Part shown: one piece after another, positions 1-7,460 of the stretch
Position numbering within the stretch: the stretch's first letter is position 1
Layout: each line of letters begins with the position of its first letter
Assembly: GCA_964393975.1 (NCBI GenBank)
Contig: CAYMVO010000010.1
Span: 1 to 40,631 of the forward strand
DNA from: CALVNN01 sp964393975
GTDB lineage: Bacteria > Bacillota > Clostridia > Christensenellales > UBA1242
Direction: 5' to 3'
DNA length: 40,631 bases
The notes under the pieces: generated by a model
The model's database searches: none
What the model was told of the DNA's origin: nothing
Seen by the model: only the letters and a program-made list of their open reading frames with translations
Program-made: the position numbers and the translations under genes

Positions 1-489
1 GTGTTTAACTCGACTACTGATAAAGGCAACCAGTGGAGTACGAGTGAAATACGTACGTTTATGAAAGATACACTCATAAATGACTTGTTTACAACGGATG
101 CGCAAAACTACCTAAAACCACAAACATTAACGACGACATATTATGACAGTGCTAATAGCAAAGCGGCCCAGTCCACTACGACGGACCAACTCTTCCTCTT
201 GGGAACATCACAAAGTAGTGGTACTTATGTTGATACATTTAATGTAAATACCTACTTAATTGAAAAATTATTAAAGATATCAAAAGCGAGTGACCTAGGA
301 TATGTGATGGGATGTTCTAAGAGTACGAGCGCTAGTACTTTAAACAACACCTATTGGTGGCTTCGTGCGGGCCACTTTACTGATGCTAGCGGCGCGTACC
401 GCGTCATCGATTCTGGCAATGTCTACAACGGCAATGTCACTCTCACGAGCGTCGGCGTCCGTCCTGCATTTGTTATGAAGGTGGTATAA
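1..489 (+). CDS. DUF6273-like protein, C-terminal part (5' end outside window)
   Basis: The reading frame is open from the first base, so the gene probably begins upstream and only its last 162 residues are seen. The C-terminal pattern, with YWWLRAG near residues 118-124, a glycine/asparagine-rich stretch and GVRPAF near residue 154, is that of the DUF6273 domain found at the end of many secreted or surface proteins of gut Clostridia. No catalytic role is established for that domain. No signal peptide can be judged because the N-terminus is missing. The last 120 bases are clearly richer in G+C than the rest of the gene. The family call is from motif memory; the function is unknown. Confidence 0.6.
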   Translation: MFNSTTDKGNQWSTSEIRTFMKDTLINDLFTTDAQNYLKPQTLTTTYYDSANSKAAQSTTTDQLFLLGTSQSSGTYVDTFNVNTYLIEKLLKISKASDLGYVMGCSKSTSASTLNNTYWWLRAGHFTDASGAYRVIDSGNVYNGNVTLTSVGVRPAFVMKVV

Positions 490-823
490 CGGATAGAGGA
501 GTGTGTCTTTTGAAAAGTAGATTGTAAGTGAACGCATGTCATCCTGAATGAGCGAGTGATGTGATGAAGAACGGTGAGGTGAGGAGATAGTTAAAGATGG
601 TCGGTTGTGGGTGCATGGTTTGATGTAATATGTGAATTAGAAAGCGTCCTTTTGATGTATTGTTGCGTGTATGATTATATAGAATCTTTGGGTGGTGAGA
701 TTTCTAAGGGCTGAAAGTGGCGTAGTTTGCGTTTGATTATAGAAAATTATAAAATTTGTGTCTTTAGATTTTTTAGAAATATAACATTTTTGTGATTTTG
801 TGTATAAACGAAAGTTAATTGGT
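490..823 (+). other. Non-coding stretch with repeat-like fragments
   Basis: No credible gene is seen. The + strand is rich in G and T and poor in C. Around 537-585 it resembles the TGTCATCCTGA-type interspersed repeat common between genes of gut Clostridia, and around 680-705 there is a partly self-complementary AGAATCT/AGATTTCT pair that could be a remnant of the other end. Both are degraded and the identification is from memory. Confidence 0.3.
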
Positions 824-829
824 TATAAT
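824..829 (+). promoter_or_regulatory. -10 element of candidate small RNA promoter
   Basis: A perfect TATAAT lies 6-7 bases before the first base of a 10-bp stem, so transcription would start at or next to position 836. No good -35 hexamer is seen; TTGTGT at 798-803 is too far away (20 bases). Confidence 0.45.
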
Positions 830-834
830 AATAT

Positions 835-898
835 TGAATTGAGAAAAGCGAGTTTCGCTTAGGTAGTACATTGGTACTTAATCTCAATTCATTTTTTT
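835..898 (+). ncRNA. Candidate small structured RNA, three-way junction with U-tract
   Basis: A 10-bp perfect stem (835-844 with 882-891) closes two hairpins: AAGCGA/TCGCTT with loop GTT (846-860) and AGTAC/GTACT with loop ATTG (865-878). The closing stem runs straight into seven T (892-898), so it doubles as an intrinsic terminator. With the TATAAT just upstream this makes a promoter-to-terminator unit of about 62 nt with almost no unpaired bases. It matches no RNA family I can name. It could instead be only a terminator with a branched head. Confidence 0.5.
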
Positions 899-1010
899 AT
901 TTTATAGTTTGATTGGATATACATATTTAATGATTTAAGAATAATTTACTTTTTGTGTTAGCTAAACTAAAATGCTGTGCGATAATTTTTTAAAATTTTG
1001 TAATATGTTC

Positions 1011-1039
1011 TTGACATTTTTTTGTTAGTATGATAAAGT
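1011..1039 (+). promoter_or_regulatory. Probable promoter upstream of tRNA-Thr
   Basis: TTGACA (1011-1016) and TAAAGT (1034-1039) are 17 bases apart. The -35 is perfect and the -10 matches 4 of 6. The tRNA begins about 105 bases further on, so a 5' leader would have to be removed. Confidence 0.45.
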
Positions 1040-1147
1040 ATGCTTGTTAGTGTAAAATATACTATTGTGGTTTGGTGGTGGGTACTATCTTGGTGAGATT
1101 GAAAAATAGCAAAAGTAAGCGCAAAAATTACACTAAAAACTTAATAT

Positions 1148-1223
1148 GCTGATGTGGCACAGTCGGTAGCGCACTGCCTTGGTAAGGCAGAGGTCACGGG
1201 TTCAAGTCCCGTCATCAGCTCCA
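1148..1223 (+). tRNA. tRNA-Thr (anticodon GGT)
   Basis: The cloverleaf is complete: acceptor stem GCTGATG (1148-1154) with CATCAGC (1213-1219), anticodon stem CTGCC/GGCAG with loop TTGGTAA and anticodon GGT at 1181-1183, T stem ACGGG/CCCGT with loop TTCAAGT, discriminator T at 1220 and an encoded CCA at 1221-1223. It reads ACC and ACU codons. It stands alone rather than in a tRNA cluster, between the DUF6273-like gene and the ribosomal superoperon. Confidence 0.97.
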
Positions 1224-1234
1224 AACGATTAAAA

Positions 1235-1263
1235 TACTGAAGATTATACATCAGTGTTTTTTT
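1235..1263 (+). terminator. Weak terminator after tRNA-Thr
   Basis: ACTGA (1236-1240) pairs with TCAGT (1251-1255), extendable by one T-G wobble, with a 10-base loop, and seven T follow at 1257-1263. The stem is short, so termination may be partial. Confidence 0.5.
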
Positions 1264-1570
1264 GTATAAACGCCTGTAGAGGTGTGATATGTTATTTGGT
1301 AGAGGGTAGAAAATATACGATTTATAAAAGATTGGTCGTTTAGGGTGGTGAGGAGTAATTTGTTACAGAAGAGACTTTTTCTAGGGTGGAAGAGGGGTGT
1401 GTGGAGTTTTGTGTGTTTTTTCTATCAATACGGTGGAGGGCGGGCTGCGGGCTTTTGTATAAGATAAAGATTTTATCTGTGAGAATGGGGTAGGATACTC
1501 TTTTGAGTGTGGGTAAAAAGTGCGTTGAGAAACTTGCAAAATTTTTTATAATTACTTTAACAAAGATGTG
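1264..1570 (+). other. Non-coding G/T-rich stretch
   Basis: No open frame with an SD and no RNA gene is visible. The + strand is unusually rich in G and T (for example around 1330-1460) and contains a small GATAAA/TTTATC hairpin near 1463-1478. It may be a decayed gene or repeat, but nothing in it can be named. Confidence 0.3.
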
Positions 1571-1599
1571 TTGATTTTGTCACTAAAATATGTTATATA
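1571..1599 (+). promoter_or_regulatory. Possible promoter of second candidate small RNA
   Basis: TTGATT (1571-1576) is followed after 17 bases by TATATA (1594-1599), with TGT directly before it, which gives an extended -10. The match is moderate in a very AT-rich stretch. Confidence 0.3.
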
Positions 1600-1606
1600 T
1601 TTAATA

Positions 1607-1700
1607 CTTATAAAGGTTAAACCATAAATTTCTAATAAAATTATTTTAAATTAGAAAAGTGGTGCTAGAAACTCTATGATAAATTAAGCATAGGGTTTTT
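1607..1700 (+). ncRNA. Candidate small RNA with two hairpins and terminator
   Basis: TTTCTAAT (1629-1636) pairs perfectly with ATTAGAAA (1650-1657). A second stem, AAACTCTATG (1669-1678) with CATAGGGTTT (1689-1698), has ten pairs including one G-T, and its 3' arm leads into a T-tract (1696-1700). With the promoter-like sequence at 1571-1599 the transcript would be about 95 nt. No start codon with an SD lies inside. At the least the second hairpin is a good terminator candidate; the upstream boundary is a guess. Confidence 0.35.
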
Positions 1701-1756
1701 GTTGTCTGTAGCGATAAGGATGGCGAAAAATTTTTAAAAATATTTTCAAAAAGTGG

Positions 1757-1785
1757 TTGACTTTTTGTTTGACATAATGTATAAT
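1757..1785 (+). promoter_or_regulatory. Promoter of the ribosomal superoperon
   Basis: TTGACT (1757-1762), a 17-base spacer and a perfect TATAAT (1780-1785). Transcription should start near 1791-1793. This is the strongest promoter before rpsJ and gives a leader of about 215 nt. Confidence 0.8.
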
Positions 1786-1790
1786 CACCA

Positions 1791-1990
1791 TATGCTAAAT
1801 GCATAAGTTGGGATGATGTGGAAGGTTACTACCTGTTAACTAGCACAGGCGAGAGAACTTTTACTGACAAGTGTCCGATGCCAATTCGGGCGACTAGTAA
1901 GAATTTAGGTCTTATTTTTTTAAAAATACTACCCACAAACACACGGCGGTGTGTTCGCCTAAATTGCTTGCTAGGAGGTTAAAACTAAAG
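1791..1990 (+). promoter_or_regulatory. Structured 5' leader of rpsJ operon, possible attenuator
   Basis: Hairpins visible by eye are TATGC/GCATA at the transcript start (1791-1805), CCTGT/ACAGG (1832-1849), CCGA/TCGG near 1875-1890, and AACACAC/GTGTGTT with loop GGCG (1938-1955). AATTTAGG (1902-1909) can pair either locally, in a TAAGA/TCTTA hairpin followed by a T-run (1915-1921), or perfectly with CCTAAATT (1958-1965). These alternatives are typical of an attenuator. By analogy with the E. coli S10 operon, where L4 acts on the leader, an operon-encoded ribosomal protein is a reasonable ligand, but the ligand is not shown here. Confidence 0.5.
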
Positions 1991-2007
1991 GAGGATTATT
2001 TAAACCT

Positions 2008-2316
2008 ATGGCAACACAAAAAATAAGAGTAAAATTAAAGGCTTATGACCATACCTTATTAGATCAAGCGGTTGAGCGTATAATTGATGCTGCTAACAGA
2101 GGCGGATGTAAGGTTTCAGGTCCTATTCCTCTACCTACTGAGAAAGAGGTAATTACAGTTATTCGCTCACCACACAAACATAAAGATAGTCGTGAGCAAT
2201 TTGAAATCCGTACACACAAAAGGGTTATTGATATTTTTAGCCCATCAGCGAAGTCTGTTGAAACACTTATGAAACTAGAACTTCCTGCTGGCGTTGATAT
2301 CAATATTAAATTGTAA
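2008..2316 (+). CDS. rpsJ: 30S ribosomal protein S10 (uS10)
   Basis: The gene encodes 102 residues, the normal length. The N-terminal KIRVKLKAYDH and the central IRSPHKHKDSREQFEIRTHKR loop are hallmarks of S10. In the cell S10 sits in the head of the small subunit, and in many bacteria it also pairs with NusB in transcription antitermination. The ATG follows the strong SD AAAGGAGG (1987-1994). This is the first gene of the superoperon. The usual neighbours rpsL-rpsG-fusA-tuf are not upstream, so the str operon is detached here. Confidence 0.97.
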   Translation: MATQKIRVKLKAYDHTLLDQAVERIIDAANRGGCKVSGPIPLPTEKEVITVIRSPHKHKDSREQFEIRTHKRVIDIFSPSAKSVETLMKLELPAGVDINIKL

Positions 2317-2327
2317 GAGGTGATGAG

Positions 2328-2963
2328 ATGAAAAAGGCAATATTAGGTAAGAAGTTGGGTATGACTCAGGTGTTTACCCAAAATGGTATCGTTATACCTG
2401 TTACAGTTATTGAGGCTGGTCCTTGCGTGGTGACTCAAAAGAAGACTGTTGAGAAAGATGGTTATAACGCAGTGCAAGTAGCTTTTGACTCTATCAAAGA
2501 GAATAAGTTAAACAAACCAAAACTTGGTATGTTTAAAAAGGCTAATGTAGAAGCAAAGAGATTTTTAAAAGAATTTAAATTTGACAATGTTGATGAATAC
2601 GAGGTTGGTTCAGTTATCAGTTGTAGCGTTTTCACGGCAGGTGAAATGGTTGATGTGAGTGGTGTTTCTAAGGGGCACGGTTTTAGTGGCATGATTAAGA
2701 GGCACGGCGCACATAGATTGAAGATGACTCATGGTACTGGTCCTTGTCATAGACCTGCGGGTTCATTTGGTGCAAGCAGTACTCCAGCTAGGGTATTTAA
2801 AAATAAGAAGATGCCTGGACAGTTTGGTAATGATAATGTTACAATTCAAAATCTTGAGATTGTCAAAGTTGATGAGGTTCGTAATTGTATTTTGGTTAAG
2901 GGTGCGGTGCCAGGGACCAAAGGCGGACTCGTTTGCATTAAGAATGCGGTAAAAGTTAAATAA
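2328..2963 (+). CDS. rplC: 50S ribosomal protein L3 (uL3)
   Basis: The 211-residue product begins MKKAILGKKLGMTQVF, the conserved L3 start, and carries the HGTGPCHRPAGSFG segment (about residues 135-148) that reaches into the peptidyl transferase area. L3 is an early 23S rRNA-binding assembly protein. The ATG lies 11 bases after rpsJ, with SD AGAGGTGATG. Length and motifs are ordinary for Bacillota. Confidence 0.96.
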   Translation: MKKAILGKKLGMTQVFTQNGIVIPVTVIEAGPCVVTQKKTVEKDGYNAVQVAFDSIKENKLNKPKLGMFKKANVEAKRFLKEFKFDNVDEYEVGSVISCSVFTAGEMVDVSGVSKGHGFSGMIKRHGAHRLKMTHGTGPCHRPAGSFGASSTPARVFKNKKMPGQFGNDNVTIQNLEIVKVDEVRNCILVKGAVPGTKGGLVCIKNAVKVK

Positions 2964-2977
2964 GGAGAAGAGTTAAA

Positions 2978-3601
2978 ATGCCAAAAATTAATATATACGA
3001 TACTTCTAAGAAAGAAGTTGCTCAGTTGGAATTAAGCGATGAAATTTTTGCTGTTCCTTATAATGAAGCGCTTATTCATGAAGTGGTTGTTGCATATTTG
3101 AGTAATCAACGCCAAGGTACAAAGTCAACGCTTACTCGTAGTGAGGTAAGGGGACACGCGAAAAAACCTTGGAGACAAAAGGGCACGGGCAGAGCTAGAC
3201 AAGGTTCTTCCAAAAGCCCACAATGGACTGGTGGCGGTGTTGTGTTTGCGTCTAAGCCAAGAGATTTCTCTAAGAAAATCAATAAGAAAGCTAAGGTTGT
3301 TGCATTCTTGAGCGCTTTCAGTCAAAAACTTTTAGAAGGGAATGTTATAGTTCTTGATAAATGGAATATTGATGAGGGTAAGACAAAGAATGTTAAGAAG
3401 ATACTTGACGCATTTGAGATTACTGGTCGTAACGCTATCGTTTTGAATGATGCTGATGAGAAAGTTATGCGTGCTAGTAGAAATATTGAGGGTATCAGCG
3501 TGCTAGATGCGGAGCTTTTAAATACTTACGACGTTGTTAGCAACAGGAAACTTATTATGACCGAAGCTACAATCAAACAGTTAGAGGAGGCTTTTAAATA
3601 A
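2978..3601 (+). CDS. rplD: 50S ribosomal protein L4 (uL4)
   Basis: The product has 207 residues, the normal length, with the typical basic loop RSEVRGHAKKPWRQKGTGRARQ (about residues 49-70) that lines the peptide exit tunnel. In gamma-proteobacteria L4 also represses the S10 operon by binding its leader; whether that holds here is unknown, but the leader at 1791-1990 is structured. Its stop codon overlaps the rplW start by one base (TAATG), so the two are probably translationally coupled. Confidence 0.96.
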   Translation: MPKINIYDTSKKEVAQLELSDEIFAVPYNEALIHEVVVAYLSNQRQGTKSTLTRSEVRGHAKKPWRQKGTGRARQGSSKSPQWTGGGVVFASKPRDFSKKINKKAKVVAFLSAFSQKLLEGNVIVLDKWNIDEGKTKNVKKILDAFEITGRNAIVLNDADEKVMRASRNIEGISVLDAELLNTYDVVSNRKLIMTEATIKQLEEAFK

Positions 3602-3903
3602 TGGATGCTTATAATGTTATTATTAGACCAGTTATGACTGAGAAGAGTTATGCTGGTATTCAAAACAAAGTTTACACTTTTGTGGTGAGTAAAGATGCTA
3701 CTAAAGTAGATGTTAAGAACGCAGTAAACAAGATTTTTGGTGTTGAGGTTGATAAAGTTAATACGGTTAACGTAAAGGCTAAAACTAAAGCACAAAATAC
3801 TAAGGGCGGAAGAACCGTTGGTAAGACTTCATCATACAAAAAGGCTATTGTTACGCTAAAAGCGGATAGCAAACCAATAGAATTCTTTGAGAACTTTAAA
3901 TAA
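3601..3903 (+). CDS. rplW: 50S ribosomal protein L23 (uL23)
   Basis: The product has 100 residues with the usual start motif IIRPVMTEKSY (residues 7-17) and VNTVNVKAKTKAQ near the middle. L23 lies at the tunnel exit and is the docking site for trigger factor and the signal recognition particle. It starts on the last base of the rplD stop, with the SD GAGGAGG inside rplD. Confidence 0.95.
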   Translation: MDAYNVIIRPVMTEKSYAGIQNKVYTFVVSKDATKVDVKNAVNKIFGVEVDKVNTVNVKAKTKAQNTKGGRTVGKTSSYKKAIVTLKADSKPIEFFENFK

Positions 3904-3924
3904 TTAGGATGAGGAGAGAAGAAA

Positions 3925-4758
3925 ATGGCTATTAAAAAGAGAAAACCAACCTCTGCAGGTCAAAGACAGTTAAGTGTTGCTTCTTTTGAAGAAATCACTA
4001 AGTCGGTTCCAGAAAAGTCACTTTTAGCTACTATCAAAAAGAGTGGTGGTCGTAACAATTCTGGTAAAATCACTGTTAGACACGTGGGTGGTGGTAATAG
4101 AAGAAAATATCGTATAATTGACTTCAAGCGTAACAAAGACAATATCCCTGCTAAGGTTGCTAGTATTGAGTACGATCCTAACCGTAGTGCTTATATCGCG
4201 CTTTTAAACTATGCAGATGGTGAAAAGCGTTATATCCTAGCACCATTTGGTTTAAGTGTTGGTGATACTGTTATGAGTGGTGAAGAAGTTGAGATTAAAG
4301 TTGGTAACTGCCTACCATTAGGTAATATCCCTGTTGGTAGTACTGTTCATAATATTGAGGTGCAACCAAAGAAAGGTGGTGCTATGGTAAGAAGCGCCGG
4401 TAATGAGGCGATGATTATGGCTAGAGAGGGTAAGTATGTTACTTTAAGACTTCCTTCAGGTGAGATGCGTATGGTTCCACTAGCTTGTCGTGCGACTATC
4501 GGTAAGGTTGGTAATATTGACCATGAATTGGTTAGTCTTGGTAAAGCTGGTAGGACTAGACATATGGGTGTTCGCCCAACCGTTCGTGGTTCGGTTATGA
4601 ACCCAGTTGACCACCCCCATGGTGGTGGTGAAGGTAAATCTCCTGTTGGTAGAGCTCGTCCAGAGACTCCATGGGGTAAACCTGCACTTGGATTTAAGAC
4701 AAGAAATAAAAAGAAAAATTCAAACCGCTTAATTATAAAGCGTGCGTCTGATAAGTAA
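3925..4758 (+). CDS. rplB: 50S ribosomal protein L2 (uL2)
   Basis: The product has 277 residues with the near-invariant segment VMNPVDHPHGGGEGK (about residues 225-239) containing the histidine needed for peptidyl transferase assembly, and RHMGVRPTVRG just before it. L2 binds 23S rRNA domain IV and bridges the subunits. The ATG follows SD GAGGAGAGAAG. No anomalies are seen. Confidence 0.97.
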   Translation: MAIKKRKPTSAGQRQLSVASFEEITKSVPEKSLLATIKKSGGRNNSGKITVRHVGGGNRRKYRIIDFKRNKDNIPAKVASIEYDPNRSAYIALLNYADGEKRYILAPFGLSVGDTVMSGEEVEIKVGNCLPLGNIPVGSTVHNIEVQPKKGGAMVRSAGNEAMIMAREGKYVTLRLPSGEMRMVPLACRATIGKVGNIDHELVSLGKAGRTRHMGVRPTVRGSVMNPVDHPHGGGEGKSPVGRARPETPWGKPALGFKTRNKKKNSNRLIIKRASDK

Positions 4759-4770
4759 GAGGTGATGTAA

Positions 4771-5055
4771 ATGAGTAGAAGTTTAAAGAAAAAGCCTTAT
4801 GTAGAAGAAAGGCTAATGAGAAATATTACTAAATTGAATGAGACTAATAGTAAAAAAGTTGTTAAGACTTGGTCTAGAGCATCTGTTATTTATCCAGAGT
4901 TTGTAGGGCATACTATTGCGGTTCATAATGGTAAAAAACATATCCCTGTGTATTGTTCAGCTGAAATGGTTGGGCACAAGTTGGGCGAATTTGCGCCAAC
5001 TCGTACATTTAAGGGGCACAAGGGTACTCAAGCTACAACTAAAGGTAAAAGGTAG
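4771..5055 (+). CDS. rpsS: 30S ribosomal protein S19 (uS19)
   Basis: The 94-residue product starts MSRSLKKKPYVEERL and contains IYPEFVGHTIAVHNGKKHIPV and the FAPTRTFKGH stretch that define S19. It forms a complex with S13 in the head of the small subunit near the A-site tRNA. It lies 12 bases after rplB with SD AGAGGTGATG. Confidence 0.96.
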   Translation: MSRSLKKKPYVEERLMRNITKLNETNSKKVVKTWSRASVIYPEFVGHTIAVHNGKKHIPVYCSAEMVGHKLGEFAPTRTFKGHKGTQATTKGKR

Positions 5056-5063
5056 GATTAATC

Positions 5064-5450
5064 ATGGCTAAGAGAATTAGAGAAAAAGCTATTGCTAGAG
5101 CTGAAAAAGCTGATAAACGTCCTAGAGCAAGGGTTAGTTATGTTGGTGTTAGCCCTAGTAAGGTAAAGTTAGTCTTGGATCTTGTTAGAGGTCAAAAAGC
5201 TGAACTCGCTGCTGCTATGGTGGCTGGTATGAATAATGCTTCAGCTCCTGTTATCAAGAAGTTAATTGAGTCAGCTATGGCAAACGCCGAGAATAAAGGT
5301 TTTGATAAGAGTGAATTATATATTGCTGAGACTTATGCGACTCCAGGTCCTACTATGAAACGTCGTAATATCCGCGGTCGTGGTAGAATGGATGTGATGA
5401 TTAAGAGAAGCAGTCATATCACTGTTATATTGGATCAGGTAAAAGAGTAA
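5064..5450 (+). CDS. rplV: 50S ribosomal protein L22 (uL22)
   Basis: The product has 128 residues. The core from VSYVGVSPSKVKLVLDLVRG onward (residue 24 on) is standard, and the tunnel loop ends in the RRNIRGRGRMD basic motif. The N-terminus has about 15 extra basic residues (MAKRIREKAIARAEK) compared with the shortest L22 proteins, which is common in Clostridia. L22 touches all 23S domains and narrows the exit tunnel with L4. Confidence 0.95.
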   Translation: MAKRIREKAIARAEKADKRPRARVSYVGVSPSKVKLVLDLVRGQKAELAAAMVAGMNNASAPVIKKLIESAMANAENKGFDKSELYIAETYATPGPTMKRRNIRGRGRMDVMIKRSSHITVILDQVKE

Positions 5451-5465
5451 AGGAGATAGACGATT

Positions 5466-6146
5466 ATGGGACAAAAAGTTAGTCCGATTGGACTTCGTGT
5501 TGGCGTGAATAAGGGCTGGACTAGTAACTGGATTTGCGATAAGAAAGACATTGCTAAGTTTATTGCTCAAGATAGCGCTATCAGAAAACTTATAAAGAAG
5601 AACTGTGCTAATTGTTCAATCGCTAGTGTTGTTTTGGAGCGTGCAGATAAAAAATTAGTGGTAAATATCACCACCGCAAAACCTGCTATGGTGATCGGTT
5701 CTAAAGGTGCTGGCGTTGAAGCATTAAAGAAAGAAATCGCAAAAATTTCTCCTTGTGAAAACATTTTTATAAATGTAAGAGAGGTTAGAAAGCCTGAGAT
5801 GGACGCTGTCTTAATGGCTCAAAACATCGCGCAACAATTGGAGAAACGTGTTGCTTGGCGTAGAGCGATTAAAGAAGTTTTAAATTCAGGTATGAGAGCT
5901 GGCGCTAAGGGTGTTAAAATCATGGTCGGCGGACGTTTAAACGGTGCCGATATTGCTAGAAGCGTTTTTTATAAAGAAGGTTCTTTACCTTTGCATACTT
6001 TAAGAAGTGATGTTGATTATGGTACAGCGGAAGCTCATACTACTTTCGGTGTTATTGGTATTAAAGTGTGGGTTTACAAGGGTGAAATCCTTGGTAAGAA
6101 AACAACTCGTGTAACTCCTAAGAATGAGGAAGGAGGTAACAATTAA
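5466..6146 (+). CDS. rpsC: 30S ribosomal protein S3 (uS3)
   Basis: The 226-residue product starts MGQKVSPIGLRVG. A type II KH domain holds the VIGSKGAGVEALKKEI motif (about residues 76-91), and the C-terminal S3 domain includes GVKIMVGGRLNGADIAR. S3 is at the mRNA entry of the small subunit and has a part in mRNA unwinding. SD AAGGAGATAGA precedes the ATG. Confidence 0.96.
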   Translation: MGQKVSPIGLRVGVNKGWTSNWICDKKDIAKFIAQDSAIRKLIKKNCANCSIASVVLERADKKLVVNITTAKPAMVIGSKGAGVEALKKEIAKISPCENIFINVREVRKPEMDAVLMAQNIAQQLEKRVAWRRAIKEVLNSGMRAGAKGVKIMVGGRLNGADIARSVFYKEGSLPLHTLRSDVDYGTAEAHTTFGVIGIKVWVYKGEILGKKTTRVTPKNEEGGNN

Positions 6147-6147
6147 T

Positions 6148-6588
6148 ATGTTGATGCCTAAAAGAGTGAAAAGAAGAAAAGCTTTTCGTGGAAGAATGAA
6201 GGGTAAAGCACTTACTGGTAATAAAGTTACCTATGGTGAGTATGGTTTGCAAGCTACTGAACCTTGTTGGATTACCTCAAATCAAATAGAGGCTGCTCGT
6301 ATCGCTATGACAAGATTTATCAAGCGTGGTGGTCAAGTTTGGATAAAGATTTTTCCAGATAAGCCAGTTAGTAAGAAACCTGCTGAAACCCGTATGGGTA
6401 AAGGTAAGGGCGCGCCTGAATTTTGGGTTGCGGTAGTTAAACCTGGTAGAGTTTTATTTGAACTCGGTGGAGTTGATGAAGAAAAAGCAAGAGAAGCTTT
6501 GAGACTTGCGGGGCATAAACTACCTTGCAAAGTTAAATTTGTAAAGAAAGAAGTTCAAAAAGCAGAGGAGGTAAATAATGAAAACTAA
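6148..6588 (+). CDS. rplP: 50S ribosomal protein L16 (uL16)
   Basis: The product starts MLMPKRVKRRKAFRGRMKG and carries RIAMTRFIKRGGQVWIKIFPDKP, the standard L16 core near the A-site tRNA elbow. The frame is open from an ATG at 6124 inside rpsC, but the SD AGGAGG (6131-6136) lies after that codon and 11 bases before the ATG at 6148, so 6148 is chosen. This gives 146 residues, normal for the family. The 3' end overlaps rpmC by 11 bases. Confidence 0.95.
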   Translation: MLMPKRVKRRKAFRGRMKGKALTGNKVTYGEYGLQATEPCWITSNQIEAARIAMTRFIKRGGQVWIKIFPDKPVSKKPAETRMGKGKGAPEFWVAVVKPGRVLFELGGVDEEKAREALRLAGHKLPCKVKFVKKEVQKAEEVNNEN

Positions 6589-6781
6589 TGAATTAAGACA
6601 AATGACAAGTGAAGAATTAAGCCAAAAACTTGAAAGTTCTAGACAAGAATTATTACACCTTCGTTTTGCTCACGCAACGGGTTCATTAAAGAATCCTATG
6701 CAGTTGAACATTGTTAAAAAAGATATTGCTAAAATCAAGACCATTCTCCGTGAAAGAGAATTGGATGCTAAAAAGGCTTAA
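6578..6781 (+). CDS. rpmC: 50S ribosomal protein L29 (uL29)
   Basis: The 67-residue, two-helix product starts MKTNELRQMTSEELSQKL and ends with the IVKKDIAKIKTILRERE helix, as in other L29 proteins. It binds 23S rRNA next to L23 at the tunnel exit. Its start overlaps the end of rplP, with SD GAGGAGGTAA (6566-6575), so the two are likely coupled. Confidence 0.94.
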   Translation: MKTNELRQMTSEELSQKLESSRQELLHLRFAHATGSLKNPMQLNIVKKDIAKIKTILRERELDAKKA

Positions 6782-6795
6782 GGTGAGGAGGAAAT

Positions 6796-7062
6796 ATGGA
6801 AAATACTGTAAATCGCAACAATCGTAAGACAAAAATCGGCGTAGTTGTTAGTGATAAGATGGATAAAACTATTGTAGTGGCAGTTGAGCGCAATGTTCCT
6901 CATCCACTTTATAACAAAGTCGTTAAGAAAACAACTAAGTTTAAAGCTCATGATGAGAATAATGAATGTGGTATCGGTGACACTGTTGAGATTGCTGAGA
7001 CTAGACATTTGAGTCGTGATAAATATTTTAGACTAGTTAGAATTATAGAAAAAGCTAAGTAA
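6796..7062 (+). CDS. rpsQ: 30S ribosomal protein S17 (uS17)
   Basis: The product has 88 residues with the OB-fold motif KIGVVVSDKMDKTIVVAVER (about residues 12-31) and the HxxYNKVVKKTTKFKAHDE segment. S17 is a primary 16S rRNA binder in the body of the small subunit. SD GGTGAGGAGG lies just before the ATG. Confidence 0.95.
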   Translation: MENTVNRNNRKTKIGVVVSDKMDKTIVVAVERNVPHPLYNKVVKKTTKFKAHDENNECGIGDTVEIAETRHLSRDKYFRLVRIIEKAK

Positions 7063-7076
7063 AGGAGAATATTTCT

Positions 7077-7445
7077 ATGGTACAACCACAAACTTTATTA
7101 AAAGTAGCCGACAATACGGGTGCAAAAACCATTATGTGTATTCGTGTACTTGGCGGTTCATTAAGAAAATTTGGTAGCGTAGGCGATGTTATTGTTGCTA
7201 GTGTAAAGAGCGCTACCCCAGGTGGTGTTGTCAAGAAAGGTGATGTTGTTAAAGCGGTTATCGTAAGGACAACTAAACAAATCAAACGTGCTGATGGCTC
7301 TCATATACGTTTTGATGACAATGCTGCAGTTATAATCGATAAGGAGAAAAACCCTAAGGGTACACGTATTTTCGGACCTGTTGCTAGAGAATTACGTGAG
7401 AGAGACTTTATGAGAATTGTTACTCTCGCACCTGAAGTGTTGTAA
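7077..7445 (+). CDS. rplN: 50S ribosomal protein L14 (uL14)
   Basis: The 122-residue product is standard: it starts MVQPQTLLKVADNTGAK and includes the RRADGS-like segment IKRADGSHIRFDDNA and the end FMRIVTLAPEVL. L14 forms part of intersubunit bridges. In this start region Bacillota normally have IQ where this protein has VQ, a minor change. It follows SD AAAGGAGAATAT. Confidence 0.96.
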   Translation: MVQPQTLLKVADNTGAKTIMCIRVLGGSLRKFGSVGDVIVASVKSATPGGVVKKGDVVKAVIVRTTKQIKRADGSHIRFDDNAAVIIDKEKNPKGTRIFGPVARELRERDFMRIVTLAPEVL

Positions 7446-7460
7446 TTAGAGGGAGGAGTT

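Noticed and set aside
2731..2952. 73-codon + frame inside rplC
   Set aside because: It is a frame-shifted reading of rplC and is not protein-like.
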